This document shows positions 1 to 8,116 of a stretch of DNA of 64,000 nt, piece after piece (within the stretch, counting starts at the first letter, position 1; every line of letters begins with the position of its first letter). The translations under genes and the position numbers were made by a program. Under the pieces are notes generated by a model. It searched no databases, was not told the DNA's origin, and saw only the letters and a program-made list of their open reading frames with translations. Source of the stretch: Streptomonospora litoralis (lineage in GTDB: Bacteria; Actinomycetota; Actinomycetes; Streptosporangiales; Streptosporangiaceae); NCBI RefSeq assembly GCF_004323735.1, contig NZ_CP036455.1, positions 1,359,101 through 1,423,100 on the forward strand, written 5' to 3'.

Positions 1-2
1 CA

Positions 3-932
3 CTCGCGATCGTCGACGGCAAGCTCCCCGAGGTCGACTCCTCCGGTCCCCGGCTGGCCGTGCCCTTCAGCGGCGCGACCGACCTGATCGTGCTGGACGG
101 CGCCGCCCCGCGGCGGCTGGGCGGCTTCGACGTGGTGCTGCCGCTCCTGCACGGCCCCCTCGGCGAGGACGGCACCATCCAGGGGCTGTTCGAGATGATG
201 GACGCCCGCTACGCCGGCGCCGGGGTGTTCGCCAGCGCCGCGTCGATGGACAAGGTCTTCATGAAAGCCCTGTTCACCGGGCACGGTATCCCCACCGGCG
301 GCTACGTGGCCGTGCCCGACCGCGCCTGGCGCGGCGAGCGCAAGCGCGTCTTGGACGACATCGCCGATCTGGGCGGCACCGTGTTCGTCAAGCCCGCGCG
401 CGGCGGCAGCAGCGTGGGTATCAGCAAGGTCGCCGACGCGGCCGACTCGGACGCGGTGACCGCCGCCGTCGAGCAGGCGCGCCGCCACGACCCCAAGGTC
501 ATCGTCGAGGCAGCCGTGGTCGGCCGCGAAATCGAGTGCGGCGTGCTGGAGTCGGTGGACGGAGGGGCGCCCGACGTATCGCTGCCCGCCGAGATCCACG
601 TCGCCGACGGGTTCGACTTCTACGACTTCGACGCTAAGTACCTGTCGACGAGCAGCCTGACCATCCCGGCGGAGCTGCCCGAGGAGGTCGTCGCCGAGAT
701 CCGCCGCGAGGCCGCTCGCACCTTCGAGGCGCTGGGCTGCGAGGGGCTGGCCCGGGTGGACTTCTTCTACGGCGACGACGGGCGGATCTACGTCAACGAG
801 ATCAACACCCTGCCCGGCTTCACGCCCTCCTCGGCGTTCCCGCAGATGTGGGCGGCCGCGGGGATCGAGTATCCGGCCCTGGTCGACCGGATGATCCAGA
901 CGGCGCTGCGCCGGGCGCCTGGCCTGCGCTGA
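3..932 (+). CDS. ddl: D-alanine--D-alanine ligase, 5' end outside the window
   Basis: Cytoplasmic ATP-dependent ligation of two D-alanines for peptidoglycan precursor synthesis. The frame is open from base 3, and the first ATG/GTG-like codon at 60 is internal because coding sequence (LAIVDGKLPEV) precedes it, so roughly 50 N-terminal residues are missing. The ATP-grasp fold is visible: VLPLLHGPLGEDG, the ATP-binding VKPARGGSSVGI stretch, the AKYL element near the omega loop, and the metal-binding VNEINTLPGFTP near the C terminus. The AKY sequence is what D-Ala-D-Ala ligases usually have; I see no sign of a D-lactate variant. The gene is followed by a three-hairpin terminator region facing the convergent LPMO gene. 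Confidence 0.95.
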   Translation, partial: LAIVDGKLPEVDSSGPRLAVPFSGATDLIVLDGAAPRRLGGFDVVLPLLHGPLGEDGTIQGLFEMMDARYAGAGVFASAASMDKVFMKALFTGHGIPTGGYVAVPDRAWRGERKRVLDDIADLGGTVFVKPARGGSSVGISKVADAADSDAVTAAVEQARRHDPKVIVEAAVVGREIECGVLESVDGGAPDVSLPAEIHVADGFDFYDFDAKYLSTSSLTIPAELPEEVVAEIRREAARTFEALGCEGLARVDFFYGDDGRIYVNEINTLPGFTPSSAFPQMWAAAGIEYPALVDRMIQTALRRAPGLR

Positions 933-1092
933 GCACGGCGGGGAGCACGCGGGGCCGCTGCCCGCCGGGCGAGCGCGGCGGCACCGTCATTCGATCCGGG
1001 CGTCCGCCTGGCGCTGCGTGCCGCGCCGACGGGCCCGCGGCGGCCGCGGCGCATCCATGATCGCCGGCTCTGGCCGGGAGCCTGGCGCAAGT

Positions 1093-1247
1093 ATGAAGGG
1101 CGGGAAGGCGCTCCCGTGTCCGGGTTTGCGCCTCCCGCCCTTCATGAGGAGGAGGAAGAGGGCGGGAAGGCGGTGCCCCGACGCACGTCCGCCTTCCCGC
1201 CCGGGGAAATCCCGCGACCGGGCCCTGCCGCCCCCGGTCGTGGGATT
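1093..1247. terminator. Three tandem hairpins between convergent genes
   Basis: Hairpin 1 pairs 1093-1110 with 1129-1145 (one mismatch/bulge). Hairpin 2 pairs 1160-1173 with 1189-1202 (14 bp perfect). Hairpin 3 pairs 1208-1222 with 1233-1247 (14 of 15). Arms 1 and 2 share GGGCGGGAAGGCG, so they could also pair with each other's partners. No U tract follows. The position between the ends of ddl and the LPMO gene fits bidirectional termination. Confidence 0.7.
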
Positions 1248-1268
1248 ATCGGGGTTGGTTCATAGCGG

Positions 1269-2579
1269 TCAGGCAGTCGAGCAGGGCGAGCCGTCGAGGT
1301 GGAACTCCTCGGGCGCGGCGGCGGACCCGGTGGTCTCGGCGTTGAAGCCGAAGGACACCGACCCGCCCGCCGGGACGCTGCCGTTCCAGCCGGCGTTGGA
1401 GGCCATCACGTGCGCCTCGTGCTGTTCGACGTCGGCCGACCAGGCGTTGGTGACGGTGGCTCCGTCGGAGAACTCCCAGTCCACGGTCCAGCTGCTCAGC
1501 GCCGAATCGCTGTCGTTGGTCAGCTCGACGTTGGCGGAGTAGCCGCCGGACCATTCGTTGGCGATGGTGAAGTCCACCGTGCAGGCGCCGCTGGTGTTGT
1601 CGGCGCTGTCGGTGGTCACCGACACTGCGGGCGAGGCATCGGAGGCGTTGCCCGCCGCGTCCAGCGCGACCACGTTGAAGCTGTAGTCGGTCTCGGGGTC
1701 GAGACTGCCCACTGTGGCGGAGGTGGCTCCGGAAGTGGTCGCCACGGTCTCGCCGGTGGCGGCGTCGCGCACCTCGTAGCGGGTTACGCCCTCGTTGTCG
1801 GAGGAGGCGGCCCAGCTCAGGTCGACGGCGTCGCCGCTGACGGAGTCGGCGGTCGGCGCGCCGGGCGCGGTGGGCGCCTGCGTGTCGTCCTCGTTGCCGT
1901 TGTCGCCGCCGTCGCCGCCGAAGATCACGTCGGAGCAGTTGTAGAACGCCTCAGGGCTGTCGGAGCGCTGCCAGATGGAGTAGATGACGTGGCGGCCGCT
2001 CTTGTCGGGCAGCGTGGCGTCCCAGTAGTACTCCGCACCCTCGACGCCGCCCGACCGCTTCGGCGGGTTGGTCACCTCGTCGAAGGGGGCCGGTTCGAGG
2101 TCGTCCCAGCCCAGCGGCTGGCTCGGGTCCCAGCCGTCCTTGGTGATGTACTGCGTGAACGTGCCGGGGTGGGCGGCCCACGCGTTGTGCTCGAAGGTCA
2201 CGGTGTCGCCGGACTGGACCTCGGTGGCGGGCCAGTCGCCGGGCGCGTTGAAGGCGTCGAACTGCTCGGTGGGGCCGCACAGCTTGCCGTCGGGGATGAT
2301 CTCGCGGTGCCGGCCGCCGGCATCGCTGATCAGGTTGCCGAACCAGTTCCAGAAGCCGTAGGAGTTCTCCGCGAGGGCCTGCTGGCACATCGGGTTCTGC
2401 GGGTTCAGGCTGCCGCCGCTTCCGCCCTCGATGCCGTCTTTGTAGCAGGCGTAGGTCCGGGTGGCCGGGAAGGTGAAACCGCCGTGCGCTTCGGCCGGCT
2501 CCGAGGGCAGTGCCACGGCGAAGCCGGAGGCGAGGGCGGCGGCCCCTCCGATCAGGGCGATTCTGCGTGCAAGGTTCAC
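1269..2579 (-). CDS. Secreted AA10 lytic polysaccharide monooxygenase with FnIII and CBM2
   Basis: Copper enzyme that oxidatively cleaves crystalline polysaccharide outside the cell. I place the start at GTG 2579, because GAGGAG lies 7 nt upstream; an in-frame ATG at 2615 has no such site. Signal peptide to about residue 31 (RR, hydrophobic stretch, AEA cleavage) leaves His32 as the mature N terminus, the first half of the histidine brace. The second brace His is in NNAWAAHPGTF-like sequence (His137). AA10 domain 32-220 with four Cys, FnIII linker about 235-326 (TAPGAPTADSV to VSVTT), and CBM2 about 333-434 bounded by Cys residues with conserved Trp. The WAAHPG and GWDDLE motifs recall ScLPMO10B-type cellulose-active enzymes (from memory). 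Paired CelR-type sites lie 150 bp upstream. Confidence 0.93.
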   Translation of the reverse strand: MNLARRIALIGGAAALASGFAVALPSEPAEAHGGFTFPATRTYACYKDGIEGGSGGSLNPQNPMCQQALAENSYGFWNWFGNLISDAGGRHREIIPDGKLCGPTEQFDAFNAPGDWPATEVQSGDTVTFEHNAWAAHPGTFTQYITKDGWDPSQPLGWDDLEPAPFDEVTNPPKRSGGVEGAEYYWDATLPDKSGRHVIYSIWQRSDSPEAFYNCSDVIFGGDGGDNGNEDDTQAPTAPGAPTADSVSGDAVDLSWAASSDNEGVTRYEVRDAATGETVATTSGATSATVGSLDPETDYSFNVVALDAAGNASDASPAVSVTTDSADNTSGACTVDFTIANEWSGGYSANVELTNDSDSALSSWTVDWEFSDGATVTNAWSADVEQHEAHVMASNAGWNGSVPAGGSVSFGFNAETTGSAAAPEEFHLDGSPCSTA

Positions 2580-2726
2580 CTTTGCACTCCTCAATGTCAC
2601 ATTCCACGACCGCATGGGGGACGGTCGACGGAGATGGTGGGATGGGGGATTTCGAGGATGGGGGACGGAATCGTAGGAACGGTGGTCTCTTCTTCGGTTT
2701 GCGGGCCTCCGGTGGCGTCGGGGATA

Positions 2727-2740
2727 TGGGAGCGCTCCCA
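2727..2740. promoter_or_regulatory. CelR-type operator, distal copy 1
   Basis: Perfect 14-bp palindrome TGGGAGCGCTCCCA, identical to the site I remember for CelR, the LacI-family cellulase repressor of Thermobifida fusca that is released by cellobiose. It lies upstream of the LPMO gene. The regulator gene is not in the window. Confidence 0.85.
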
Positions 2741-2746
2741 GGTTCT

Positions 2747-2760
2747 TGGGAGCGCTCCCA
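2747..2760. promoter_or_regulatory. CelR-type operator, copy 2
   Basis: Second perfect TGGGAGCGCTCCCA, centred 20 bp from the first copy, so both would lie on nearly the same face of the helix (two turns). The 2580-2901 gap otherwise shows no gene; an ATCGTA (TACGAT on the minus strand) at 2670-2675 is a weak candidate -10 for the LPMO gene. Confidence 0.85.
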
Positions 2761-2901
2761 TGTTTCGCCAGGCTATCCCAGAGGCTTTACTAGCGTGGCC
2801 CGAGTCACAGGATTTGGCAACATGGGGTAATAAAGACGTAACCAAGAAGCCAGATGAGAGACGGCAGAGTCGCACGCGGCTCGTGATGCCGGTGCGACGG
2901 T

Positions 2902-3765
2902 CTACCGGGCGTGCGGAGGCGGTCCCTGCGCAGGCGGACCCTGGGGCGTCGGTCCGGGATGGAGGCCCGGGCTCCGCGGCGGCACCGGGCCGGAGGCCGG
3001 CGGTGTCTGCTGCGCGGTCGGCAGCAGTCGGCGGGCGAGAATCGTGCCGCCGGCGGTAGCCGCCGGGAAAACCACGACCGCCAGGAACGGGATGGCCAGC
3101 AGGAAGTAGCAGGGGATGCCGAAGCCGAGCACCAGCATCCGGTTGCGCCCCATCGCGCCGCGCCGGTCCTTGACCCGGCGCAGGCCGCGCCGGTCGAAGG
3201 CGGCACCCAGCAGTTCGATGGTGAGCATCCAGCCGCCGAATATCGCGGTGACCACCGGGATTACGGTCTGGCCGACCACCGGAATGAACCCGGCCAGAAA
3301 CAGCGGAACGGTGACCACCGCCGAGACCAGGATGAGCCCCAGTGACTGCCGCACCGACCGGGTCGCCGCCTTGACCAGCGGGTCTTCGACTTCCGGCGGG
3401 GCGTCGCCGAGCCGGTCCTCCACCATTTCGGCGATCTTGTCGTAGAGCGGGAAACCGAGGGCGAGCGTCAGCCCGGTGAACGCCACCACCATGATCAGCA
3501 CGGCGGCGGCCGCGAGTGCCACACCCAGGGCGACGCGGACAGCTGTCTGCGCCTCGGATGCCCAGCCGTCCGCGAACGGCGTCATCCAGTCGGTGAGGTC
3601 GCCGATGTTCAGCAGCAGCGCCACGAACGCGCCCACGAACAGCACGGACGTGATGAGAGGCGGGATGATCCCCAGCCCGAAGAGACGGGGACTGCGCATG
3701 ACCACGCCCGCACCCTGGAAGAGGATGCCGACGCCGGAGATGAAGTCGCGAACCGGATTGCCCAC
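2902..3765 (-). CDS. EI24/CysZ-like multi-pass membrane protein
   Basis: Integral membrane protein of the EI24 domain family (PF07264), of which E. coli CysZ (sulfate uptake) is the best-known member; the substrate here is unknown. The 287 residues carry an N-terminal amphipathic part (DFISGVGILFQG), then about four to five hydrophobic spans (IIPPLITSVLFVGAFVALLL, VALGVALAAAAVLIMVVAF, LILVSAVVTVPLFLAGF, MLVLGFGIPCYFLLAIPFL) and a Pro-rich cytosolic tail. I prefer GTG 3765: a TATTGT hexamer at 3774-3779 on the minus strand ends 8 nt before it, suggesting a leaderless transcript; the TTG at 3777 lies inside that hexamer. Confidence 0.8.
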   Translation of the reverse strand: MGNPVRDFISGVGILFQGAGVVMRSPRLFGLGIIPPLITSVLFVGAFVALLLNIGDLTDWMTPFADGWASEAQTAVRVALGVALAAAAVLIMVVAFTGLTLALGFPLYDKIAEMVEDRLGDAPPEVEDPLVKAATRSVRQSLGLILVSAVVTVPLFLAGFIPVVGQTVIPVVTAIFGGWMLTIELLGAAFDRRGLRRVKDRRGAMGRNRMLVLGFGIPCYFLLAIPFLAVVVFPAATAGGTILARRLLPTAQQTPPASGPVPPRSPGLHPGPTPQGPPAQGPPPHAR

Positions 3766-3773
3766 GGGCGTTG

Positions 3774-3779
3774 ACAATA
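3774..3779 (-). promoter_or_regulatory. Candidate -10 hexamer of the EI24 gene
   Basis: TATTGT on the minus strand, 8 nt before GTG 3765. It matches TANNNT and would start transcription at or next to the start codon. Confidence 0.45.
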
Positions 3780-3950
3780 GTGCGTTCCGGGCCGTGTCCG
3801 CACCTCGGCTCCGCCCTTCTGCGGGGGCGGGGGCGCGGCGGGTTGCGCGGCGCGGTGCTCAGGCGCCTTCCGGCGACCTCGGCCCTGTTCAAGAGGTGCT
3901 GGGTCGGTCCGGCTCCTATGGGCGTCCGGGCCGCGCAGTTCAGGTCTGCT

Positions 3951-4310
3951 GTGCGGCCTTGTTCGTCTGCCGGGTGGCGGGTGTCCTGAACGAAAGGCAG
4001 CGGCGAGGGTGGCAGCGGGGCTGGCTCCGCGGCCACCGCACCGGGTGCTCGCCGGTGGCGGTGGCCGCCGGCGCCCAGCGGGGACGGCGGGCACCGGTGT
4101 TCGCGGCGGCGACCCGGCGCCGGTATGTCCGGTATGCCGGTTCACCCGGCGATGATCGCGAACTTATGGCCGCGGAATACGCTTTCCTGCGACCATAAGT
4201 TCGCGATAGACGGGCCAAGCCGCGCCGCCCCCGTCGGCACCGCCACCCGCCGCAACCGCCACCGGCGGGCACCCGGCGCGACGACCGCGGGGCCCGGCCC
4301 CCCGCCGCCG
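3951..4310. repeat. Mosaic palindromic repeat, copy 1
   Basis: Centre: inverted repeat 4155-4169 / 4193-4207 (15 bp perfect, ATCGCGAACTTATGG) around a loop that contains GCTTTCCTGC. A 30-bp module at 4111-4140 recurs with one mismatch, inverted, at 43359-43388. The left flank (from GTGCGGCCTTG at 3951) recurs at 43131 and 53799. The flanks themselves are imperfect reverse complements (about 4020-4070 against 4240-4290), so the whole block can fold on itself. It lies downstream of the NTF2-like gene. No ORF or transposase is present. Confidence 0.75.
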
Positions 4311-4414
4311 TCGAGGCGTTTCGCGGCGACGGCCCCAGCGCGGAGCAGAGCGCGGTGATACACGCCGCATCGGTGGCGGAGTACGACGTCGCCGAGGTGC
4401 GCCCGCTGACATAG
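4310..4414 (+). pseudogene. C-terminal fragment of an unidentified gene
   Basis: A coding-like tail of 34 codons with strong G/C in third positions reads VEAFRGDGPSAEQSAVIH, then ...YDVAEVRPLT and TAG at 4412. It starts where the palindromic repeat ends and has no start codon or upstream continuation, so it looks like a gene whose 5' part was lost. I do not recognise the family. Confidence 0.3.
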
Positions 4415-4544
4415 CTCCCGCCTTCAGCCCGGCACTCTCCGGGACCTACCCGGAGCGGCCGCCGAGGAGGGGGACGGGGCGAGGTTTTCCACAGCTCGCG
4501 GATCCGGTGTTGTGGCGCCGGGTGCGCTCGGGTGTCCTGGAACC

Positions 4545-4720
4545 ATGCCGGAGAACTCCCGCCTCGCTCCCGTCCACGGGATAGCCGCAGGCCAGCACGG
4601 AGTGGTGGCCCGTGCCCAGGCGCTGCACTGCGGCCTGAAACCGCACCGGATCCGCGGCCTCGTGGGCCGCCGCGCGAGGGAGCCAGGCGGTGGCACGGCG
4701 CGGGCGATGCCCGGCCGAAT
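4545..4720 (+). pseudogene. N-terminal remnant of an AbiEi-antitoxin/DUF559-like gene
   Basis: ATG 4545 opens MPENSRLAPVHGIAAGQHG, continuing VVARAQALHCGLKPHRIRGLV. This matches the winged-helix N terminus I know from actinobacterial AbiEi-like antitoxin-domain/DUF559 proteins (GV-TRAQAL--GL---I). After about residue 45 the reading dissolves into low-complexity sequence with no downstream domain. Such proteins normally run to about 300 residues, so this is a truncated relic. The rest of 4415-4820 shows nothing else. Confidence 0.4.
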
Positions 4721-4820
4721 CGGCGGCGTGCCTCGCCGGCTCCGTGCCGGCCCCGTCGACAACTCCGGCCGATGCCGTGCCGGACTCGTGCCGCGGCGGT
4801 TCGCGGACGCCGTCTTGGGC

Positions 4821-5210
4821 TCAGGCCTCCACCGCGGCGGCGACCACGACGCAGATGCGTACGGACTCCGCGGTGACGCGGAGGACGTAGCGGAAGGTAC
4901 TTGCCTCCTGTTCCACGTCGTCGCGGTCGGTGTAGGACCAGCGGACGTCGGCCCACACCAGCGAATCGGTCAGCGCCTCGGCGGCGCGCACCTCGGGCAC
5001 CGCGCCGAAGAGGCCCCGCCGGTGGTACTGCTCGGCGGCGCCGGAGAACGCGTCCTTCACCTCGTTGGGCGCACCGATCTCAAGGCTCTGCGCGTCGCCG
5101 GCGACGTAGGCCGGGTACGAGTAGCACGCGGCGATCCCGTCGAGGTCGCCGGCCGCCAGCGCCTGACCGTAGGTGGTGAAGAAGTCCTGGATCGCTGTCC
5201 GGTCGAGCAT
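4821..5210 (-). CDS. NTF2-like (SnoaL-type) protein
   Basis: Small alpha+beta-barrel protein of 129 residues of the nuclear transport factor 2-like superfamily. The N-terminal helix (IQDFFTTYGQALAAGDLDGI), the AACYSYPAYVAG turn, and the strand pattern VWADVRWSYTDRD ... STFRYVLRV are typical. Members serve as isomerases, cyclases, hydrolases or ligand binders; nothing here selects one, and I see no Asp/His pair I would call catalytic. It stands alone between the UvrD gene and the repeat block on the same strand. Confidence 0.75.
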   Translation of the reverse strand: MLDRTAIQDFFTTYGQALAAGDLDGIAACYSYPAYVAGDAQSLEIGAPNEVKDAFSGAAEQYHRRGLFGAVPEVRAAEALTDSLVWADVRWSYTDRDDVEQEASTFRYVLRVTAESVRICVVVAAAVEA

Positions 5211-5354
5211 GGCTCACCCTGTTCCCGCTCTGCGGCCCGTGGCGACCGCGCCCCGTCCCGGGCGCCTACTGCGGCCGCTGCGTCCGCCCGCCTCTTGTAT
5301 GTGCGAGGGGACCACTGCCCGCATTCCGCCCTGTTCCGACGTGGTGAAACGCGT

Positions 5355-5384
5355 GGCCGCAGCGCGGCTCAGCCCGTTGCGGCC
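5355..5384 (-). terminator. Hairpin abutting the helicase stop codon
   Basis: Arms GGCCGCAGCG (5355-5364) and CGTTGCGGCC (5375-5384) pair over 10 positions with one G-T pair around a 10-nt loop. The hairpin ends exactly where the helicase stop codon begins. Confidence 0.5.
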
Positions 5385-7793
5385 TCACAGCGGCAGGAAC
5401 GGGCTCGGCGTGCCGTGCCAGCTGACGTAAAGCCGCTCCCGTGCCCGCGTGCAGGCGACGTAGAGCAGGGAGCGCTGGGCGTCCAGGTCGGCCTGGTGCT
5501 GGTTCTCGTCGAGTTCCGCGCTGGTCACCCGATCGAGTTGCGGCAGGGCTTCGGCCGTCGCGCCGAAGACCGCGATCGCGCGGAACTCCAGCCCCTTGAC
5601 GCCGTGCATGGTGGTCACCCGGACACCGTGGGCGGTGTCGGTGATCGAGTGCTCCTTGGGCTTGAAGATCGAGGCGGGCAGCGAGCGCGCCCGCAGATGA
5701 GCCGCGATGGAGTCGCGCAGCCTGTTGGTGCGCGCGGTCACGCAGATGTCGGCGGGCGCGATCCGGTCGCCCAACCACGCGCGCACGCGTTCTGCCAGCG
5801 CGTCCAGCTCGGCGGGCTCGTCGTGCGCGCCGTACAGCTCGGGCTCGGGGCCGCTGAGGACGCACCGCATGGCGCCGCCCGGCTCCGTCGCCGAGGAGTC
5901 GCCGAGCTCGGTCACCGGTCGGCCCCTCAGGATGCCGTCCGCCCAGCGGAGGATCTGCTCGGTGGTGCGGTAGTTCACCCGCAGAGGGAAGGACCGGCCC
6001 ACGATCTCGATGCCCAGCTGCCGGAAGGAGACCGCGTTGTCGTAGATGCGCTGCCGGTTGTCGCCCGCGATGAACAGATCGTCGGGGCCGCGTCGGACGA
6101 CGGCGCGCAGCGTGCGCCACTGCGCCGGGTGGAGGTCCTGGGCCTCGTCGACCACGACGTTGGTGTAAGGCAGTTCGGACCGCTCGCCGAGGATGCGGGC
6201 GGCCTCGGCGTGCAGATCCTCTGCGGGCAGCCGGCGGCTGGTGCGCATCATCGCCCGCACACTGCTGATGGCGTGCCAGACCTCGCGGCGCTGGTCGGCG
6301 TTGAGCGGCGTGGTGCGCCCGGCACGCGCGTCGGGGTCGAGGTAGCCCTCAAGCGTGGTGATGCCGCGGGCGGTGACCACGTGGCGGTACTCCGAGAAGA
6401 GGAAGTCGACGGGCCAGGGCAGCCGGTGCTGGCGGGCGTAGTTCGCGAAGAACCCCTGGGTGTCGGTGCGCAGCGCGATGTCGGGATGGACCTCCTTGAC
6501 GACGTCCAGCGCGAGCTTGTCGGTGGTGACCACGTCGACGTCCTCGACGAGTTCGGGCGGCAGCAGCAGCGCCAGGTTCCGCTTGAGCGACTCCACCAGG
6601 GCGTTGGTGAAGCTGGTCAGCAGTACCCGGCCGTCCAGCGGCAGATGCTCGGCCAGGTACTTGACCCGGTGCAGCGCGACGACGGTCTTACCGGTGCCCG
6701 GCCCGCCGGAGACCTTGGCGGGGCCGTTGAACCGCGGCCGGTAGGCGAGCTCGCGCTGCATTGGGTGCAGGTAGATCCGCCAGGCGTTGAACTCCCCGGC
6801 GAGGACGTCCTCGATCTCCTGGTTGTCGTTGACCACGATGACGCGCTCACGGGTGTGCCGGATGGCGGTGTCGTAGTCGTCGCGGGCGACCGCTCCGACC
6901 GCCGGGCGGCGCGGCACGACGACCTCGTCGCGCACCCGCTGCACCGAGTGGCCCTCGGCCAGAGCGCGCAAGACCTCGAACTGGTCCTGCGGCAGAGCGG
7001 GCGCCCAGCTGTGGAGCTCGCGGGCGGTGGTGACGGTGCGGCAGAAATCGCGGATCTCGGGGTCGATGCCCAGGCGTTCCAGGTCGCGGTCGCCGACCCG
7101 GTCGAACAGCAGCTCGGGGGTGGGGGCCGGGTGCGCGTCGCCGGGACCGTCGGTCTGCGGGTGGGGCGCGGCCGTGCCCGCCGCAGCCGGATCGGCCGCG
7201 GGAGCGGTTGCCGACCGGCCTGCCGGGGCGGCGGCGAACGAGGGAGCGGGTTCACGCGGCGCGGGGGCCGCCGTGGGGAGATCGAGCAACTGCCCGGGGG
7301 TTTCGTCGGCGTCCTCCGCCGGCTCCGCGGCGCTTGGTGCCAAATGGCCGGGCGCACCGCCGGATTCACCACTCGCGGGCGCTGCGGCGGCCGCCGCGGG
7401 TGGGGTGCCGGGCTCGGCGGCGCGGTCAGGCCCCTGCCCCAGCGCGGTGGCGTCGCGGCGTTCCAGCGTGCCCATGACGGGGTTGACGTCGTGGCGCTGG
7501 TCGCCCGCCCACGCCTCGGCGGAATCGCGCGGCAGCAGATGGACGAGGAGGAAAGTCTCGCCGGACTCGGGCGCCAGCATTACGCCTGTCCAGGAGTCGC
7601 TGATGCGGAATGTGCGAATACGGGGGTCCTGCCCCGCCGGAAGCGAGCGGATCCGCAGGTCGGGGTGGGCGAGCAGGGCGTCGAGCGAGAGTTCGCGGAA
7701 TTTGCGCGTGACGGCGAGCAGCCGCTCGCGCGTGGGCTTGTCGAGCTTGTCGTACTGCGGAAGGCACGTCGCGTCGATCGCCAACTGCGGCAT
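5385..7793 (-). CDS. UvrD/Rep-type helicase with N-terminal ParE/RelE-like domain
   Basis: Superfamily 1A 3'-5' DNA helicase, 802 residues. Start ATG 7793 has AAGGAGG just upstream; the frame runs open to 8096 but that extension is compositionally non-coding. Residues 1-115 (LPQYDKLDKPTRERLL to HDVNPVMGTLE) look like the small ParE/RelE toxin fold that fronts some actinobacterial helicases. Residues 118-225 are an Ala/Pro-rich linker. Helicase motifs: Walker A GGPGTGKT at 362-370, TSFTNALVESL (Ia), VVVDEAQD at 546-553, NYRTTEQIL, VRVTTMHGVKGLEF (V), YVACTRARERLYVSW (VI). It faces away from the STAND ATPase gene across a 323-bp gap. Role in repair or defence cannot be decided from sequence. 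Confidence 0.9.
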   Translation of the reverse strand: MPQLAIDATCLPQYDKLDKPTRERLLAVTRKFRELSLDALLAHPDLRIRSLPAGQDPRIRTFRISDSWTGVMLAPESGETFLLVHLLPRDSAEAWAGDQRHDVNPVMGTLERRDATALGQGPDRAAEPGTPPAAAAAAPASGESGGAPGHLAPSAAEPAEDADETPGQLLDLPTAAPAPREPAPSFAAAPAGRSATAPAADPAAAGTAAPHPQTDGPGDAHPAPTPELLFDRVGDRDLERLGIDPEIRDFCRTVTTARELHSWAPALPQDQFEVLRALAEGHSVQRVRDEVVVPRRPAVGAVARDDYDTAIRHTRERVIVVNDNQEIEDVLAGEFNAWRIYLHPMQRELAYRPRFNGPAKVSGGPGTGKTVVALHRVKYLAEHLPLDGRVLLTSFTNALVESLKRNLALLLPPELVEDVDVVTTDKLALDVVKEVHPDIALRTDTQGFFANYARQHRLPWPVDFLFSEYRHVVTARGITTLEGYLDPDARAGRTTPLNADQRREVWHAISSVRAMMRTSRRLPAEDLHAEAARILGERSELPYTNVVVDEAQDLHPAQWRTLRAVVRRGPDDLFIAGDNRQRIYDNAVSFRQLGIEIVGRSFPLRVNYRTTEQILRWADGILRGRPVTELGDSSATEPGGAMRCVLSGPEPELYGAHDEPAELDALAERVRAWLGDRIAPADICVTARTNRLRDSIAAHLRARSLPASIFKPKEHSITDTAHGVRVTTMHGVKGLEFRAIAVFGATAEALPQLDRVTSAELDENQHQADLDAQRSLLYVACTRARERLYVSWHGTPSPFLPL

Positions 7794-8116
7794 GGGCCTC
7801 CTTTTCGCGGGCGCATCAGGGCGGTGAATCCCGCACGTGCAATGCCATTCCCCCATTGTTGTATCTGAAGCTTGTGACATTACAGCCGCATTCGGCCGAT
7901 TTCTCCGGATCGGGGGCATGTAGCGCGCGGGCCGGGGCACGCACGCGGCGCCCGCCCCGGGAGTGCGGTCGAACTGCTCCGTCCCGGCGATTACGGACAC
8001 TGCCGGATGCCGAAAGAGGCGGCACGGTAGCGTGTGGGTTCGGACACTTCCCGGATCCGGGCCCCCGCCGGCCGGACGGGAGGGCGTACCCGGCAACTGC
8101 AGAGGTGGGCGAGCGG
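7794..8116. other. Divergent intergenic region
   Basis: 323 bp between the helicase and STAND ATPase starts. It should carry both promoters, but I find no confident -35/-10 pair. A somewhat AT-richer patch lies at 7852-7885. No ORF or repeat seen. Confidence 0.4.

Noticed and set aside
3951-4310. Repeat copy 1 as an insertion sequence
   Set aside because: No transposase frame, no clean terminal repeats with target duplication; a non-coding palindromic element fits better.
4512-7868. A 1118-codon open frame on the plus strand across the helicase gene
   Set aside because: It is the antisense shadow of the helicase frame in GC-rich DNA: composition is Arg/Gly/Val-rich without any domain. Only its first 60 codons or so, before the helicase begins, look like a gene relic.
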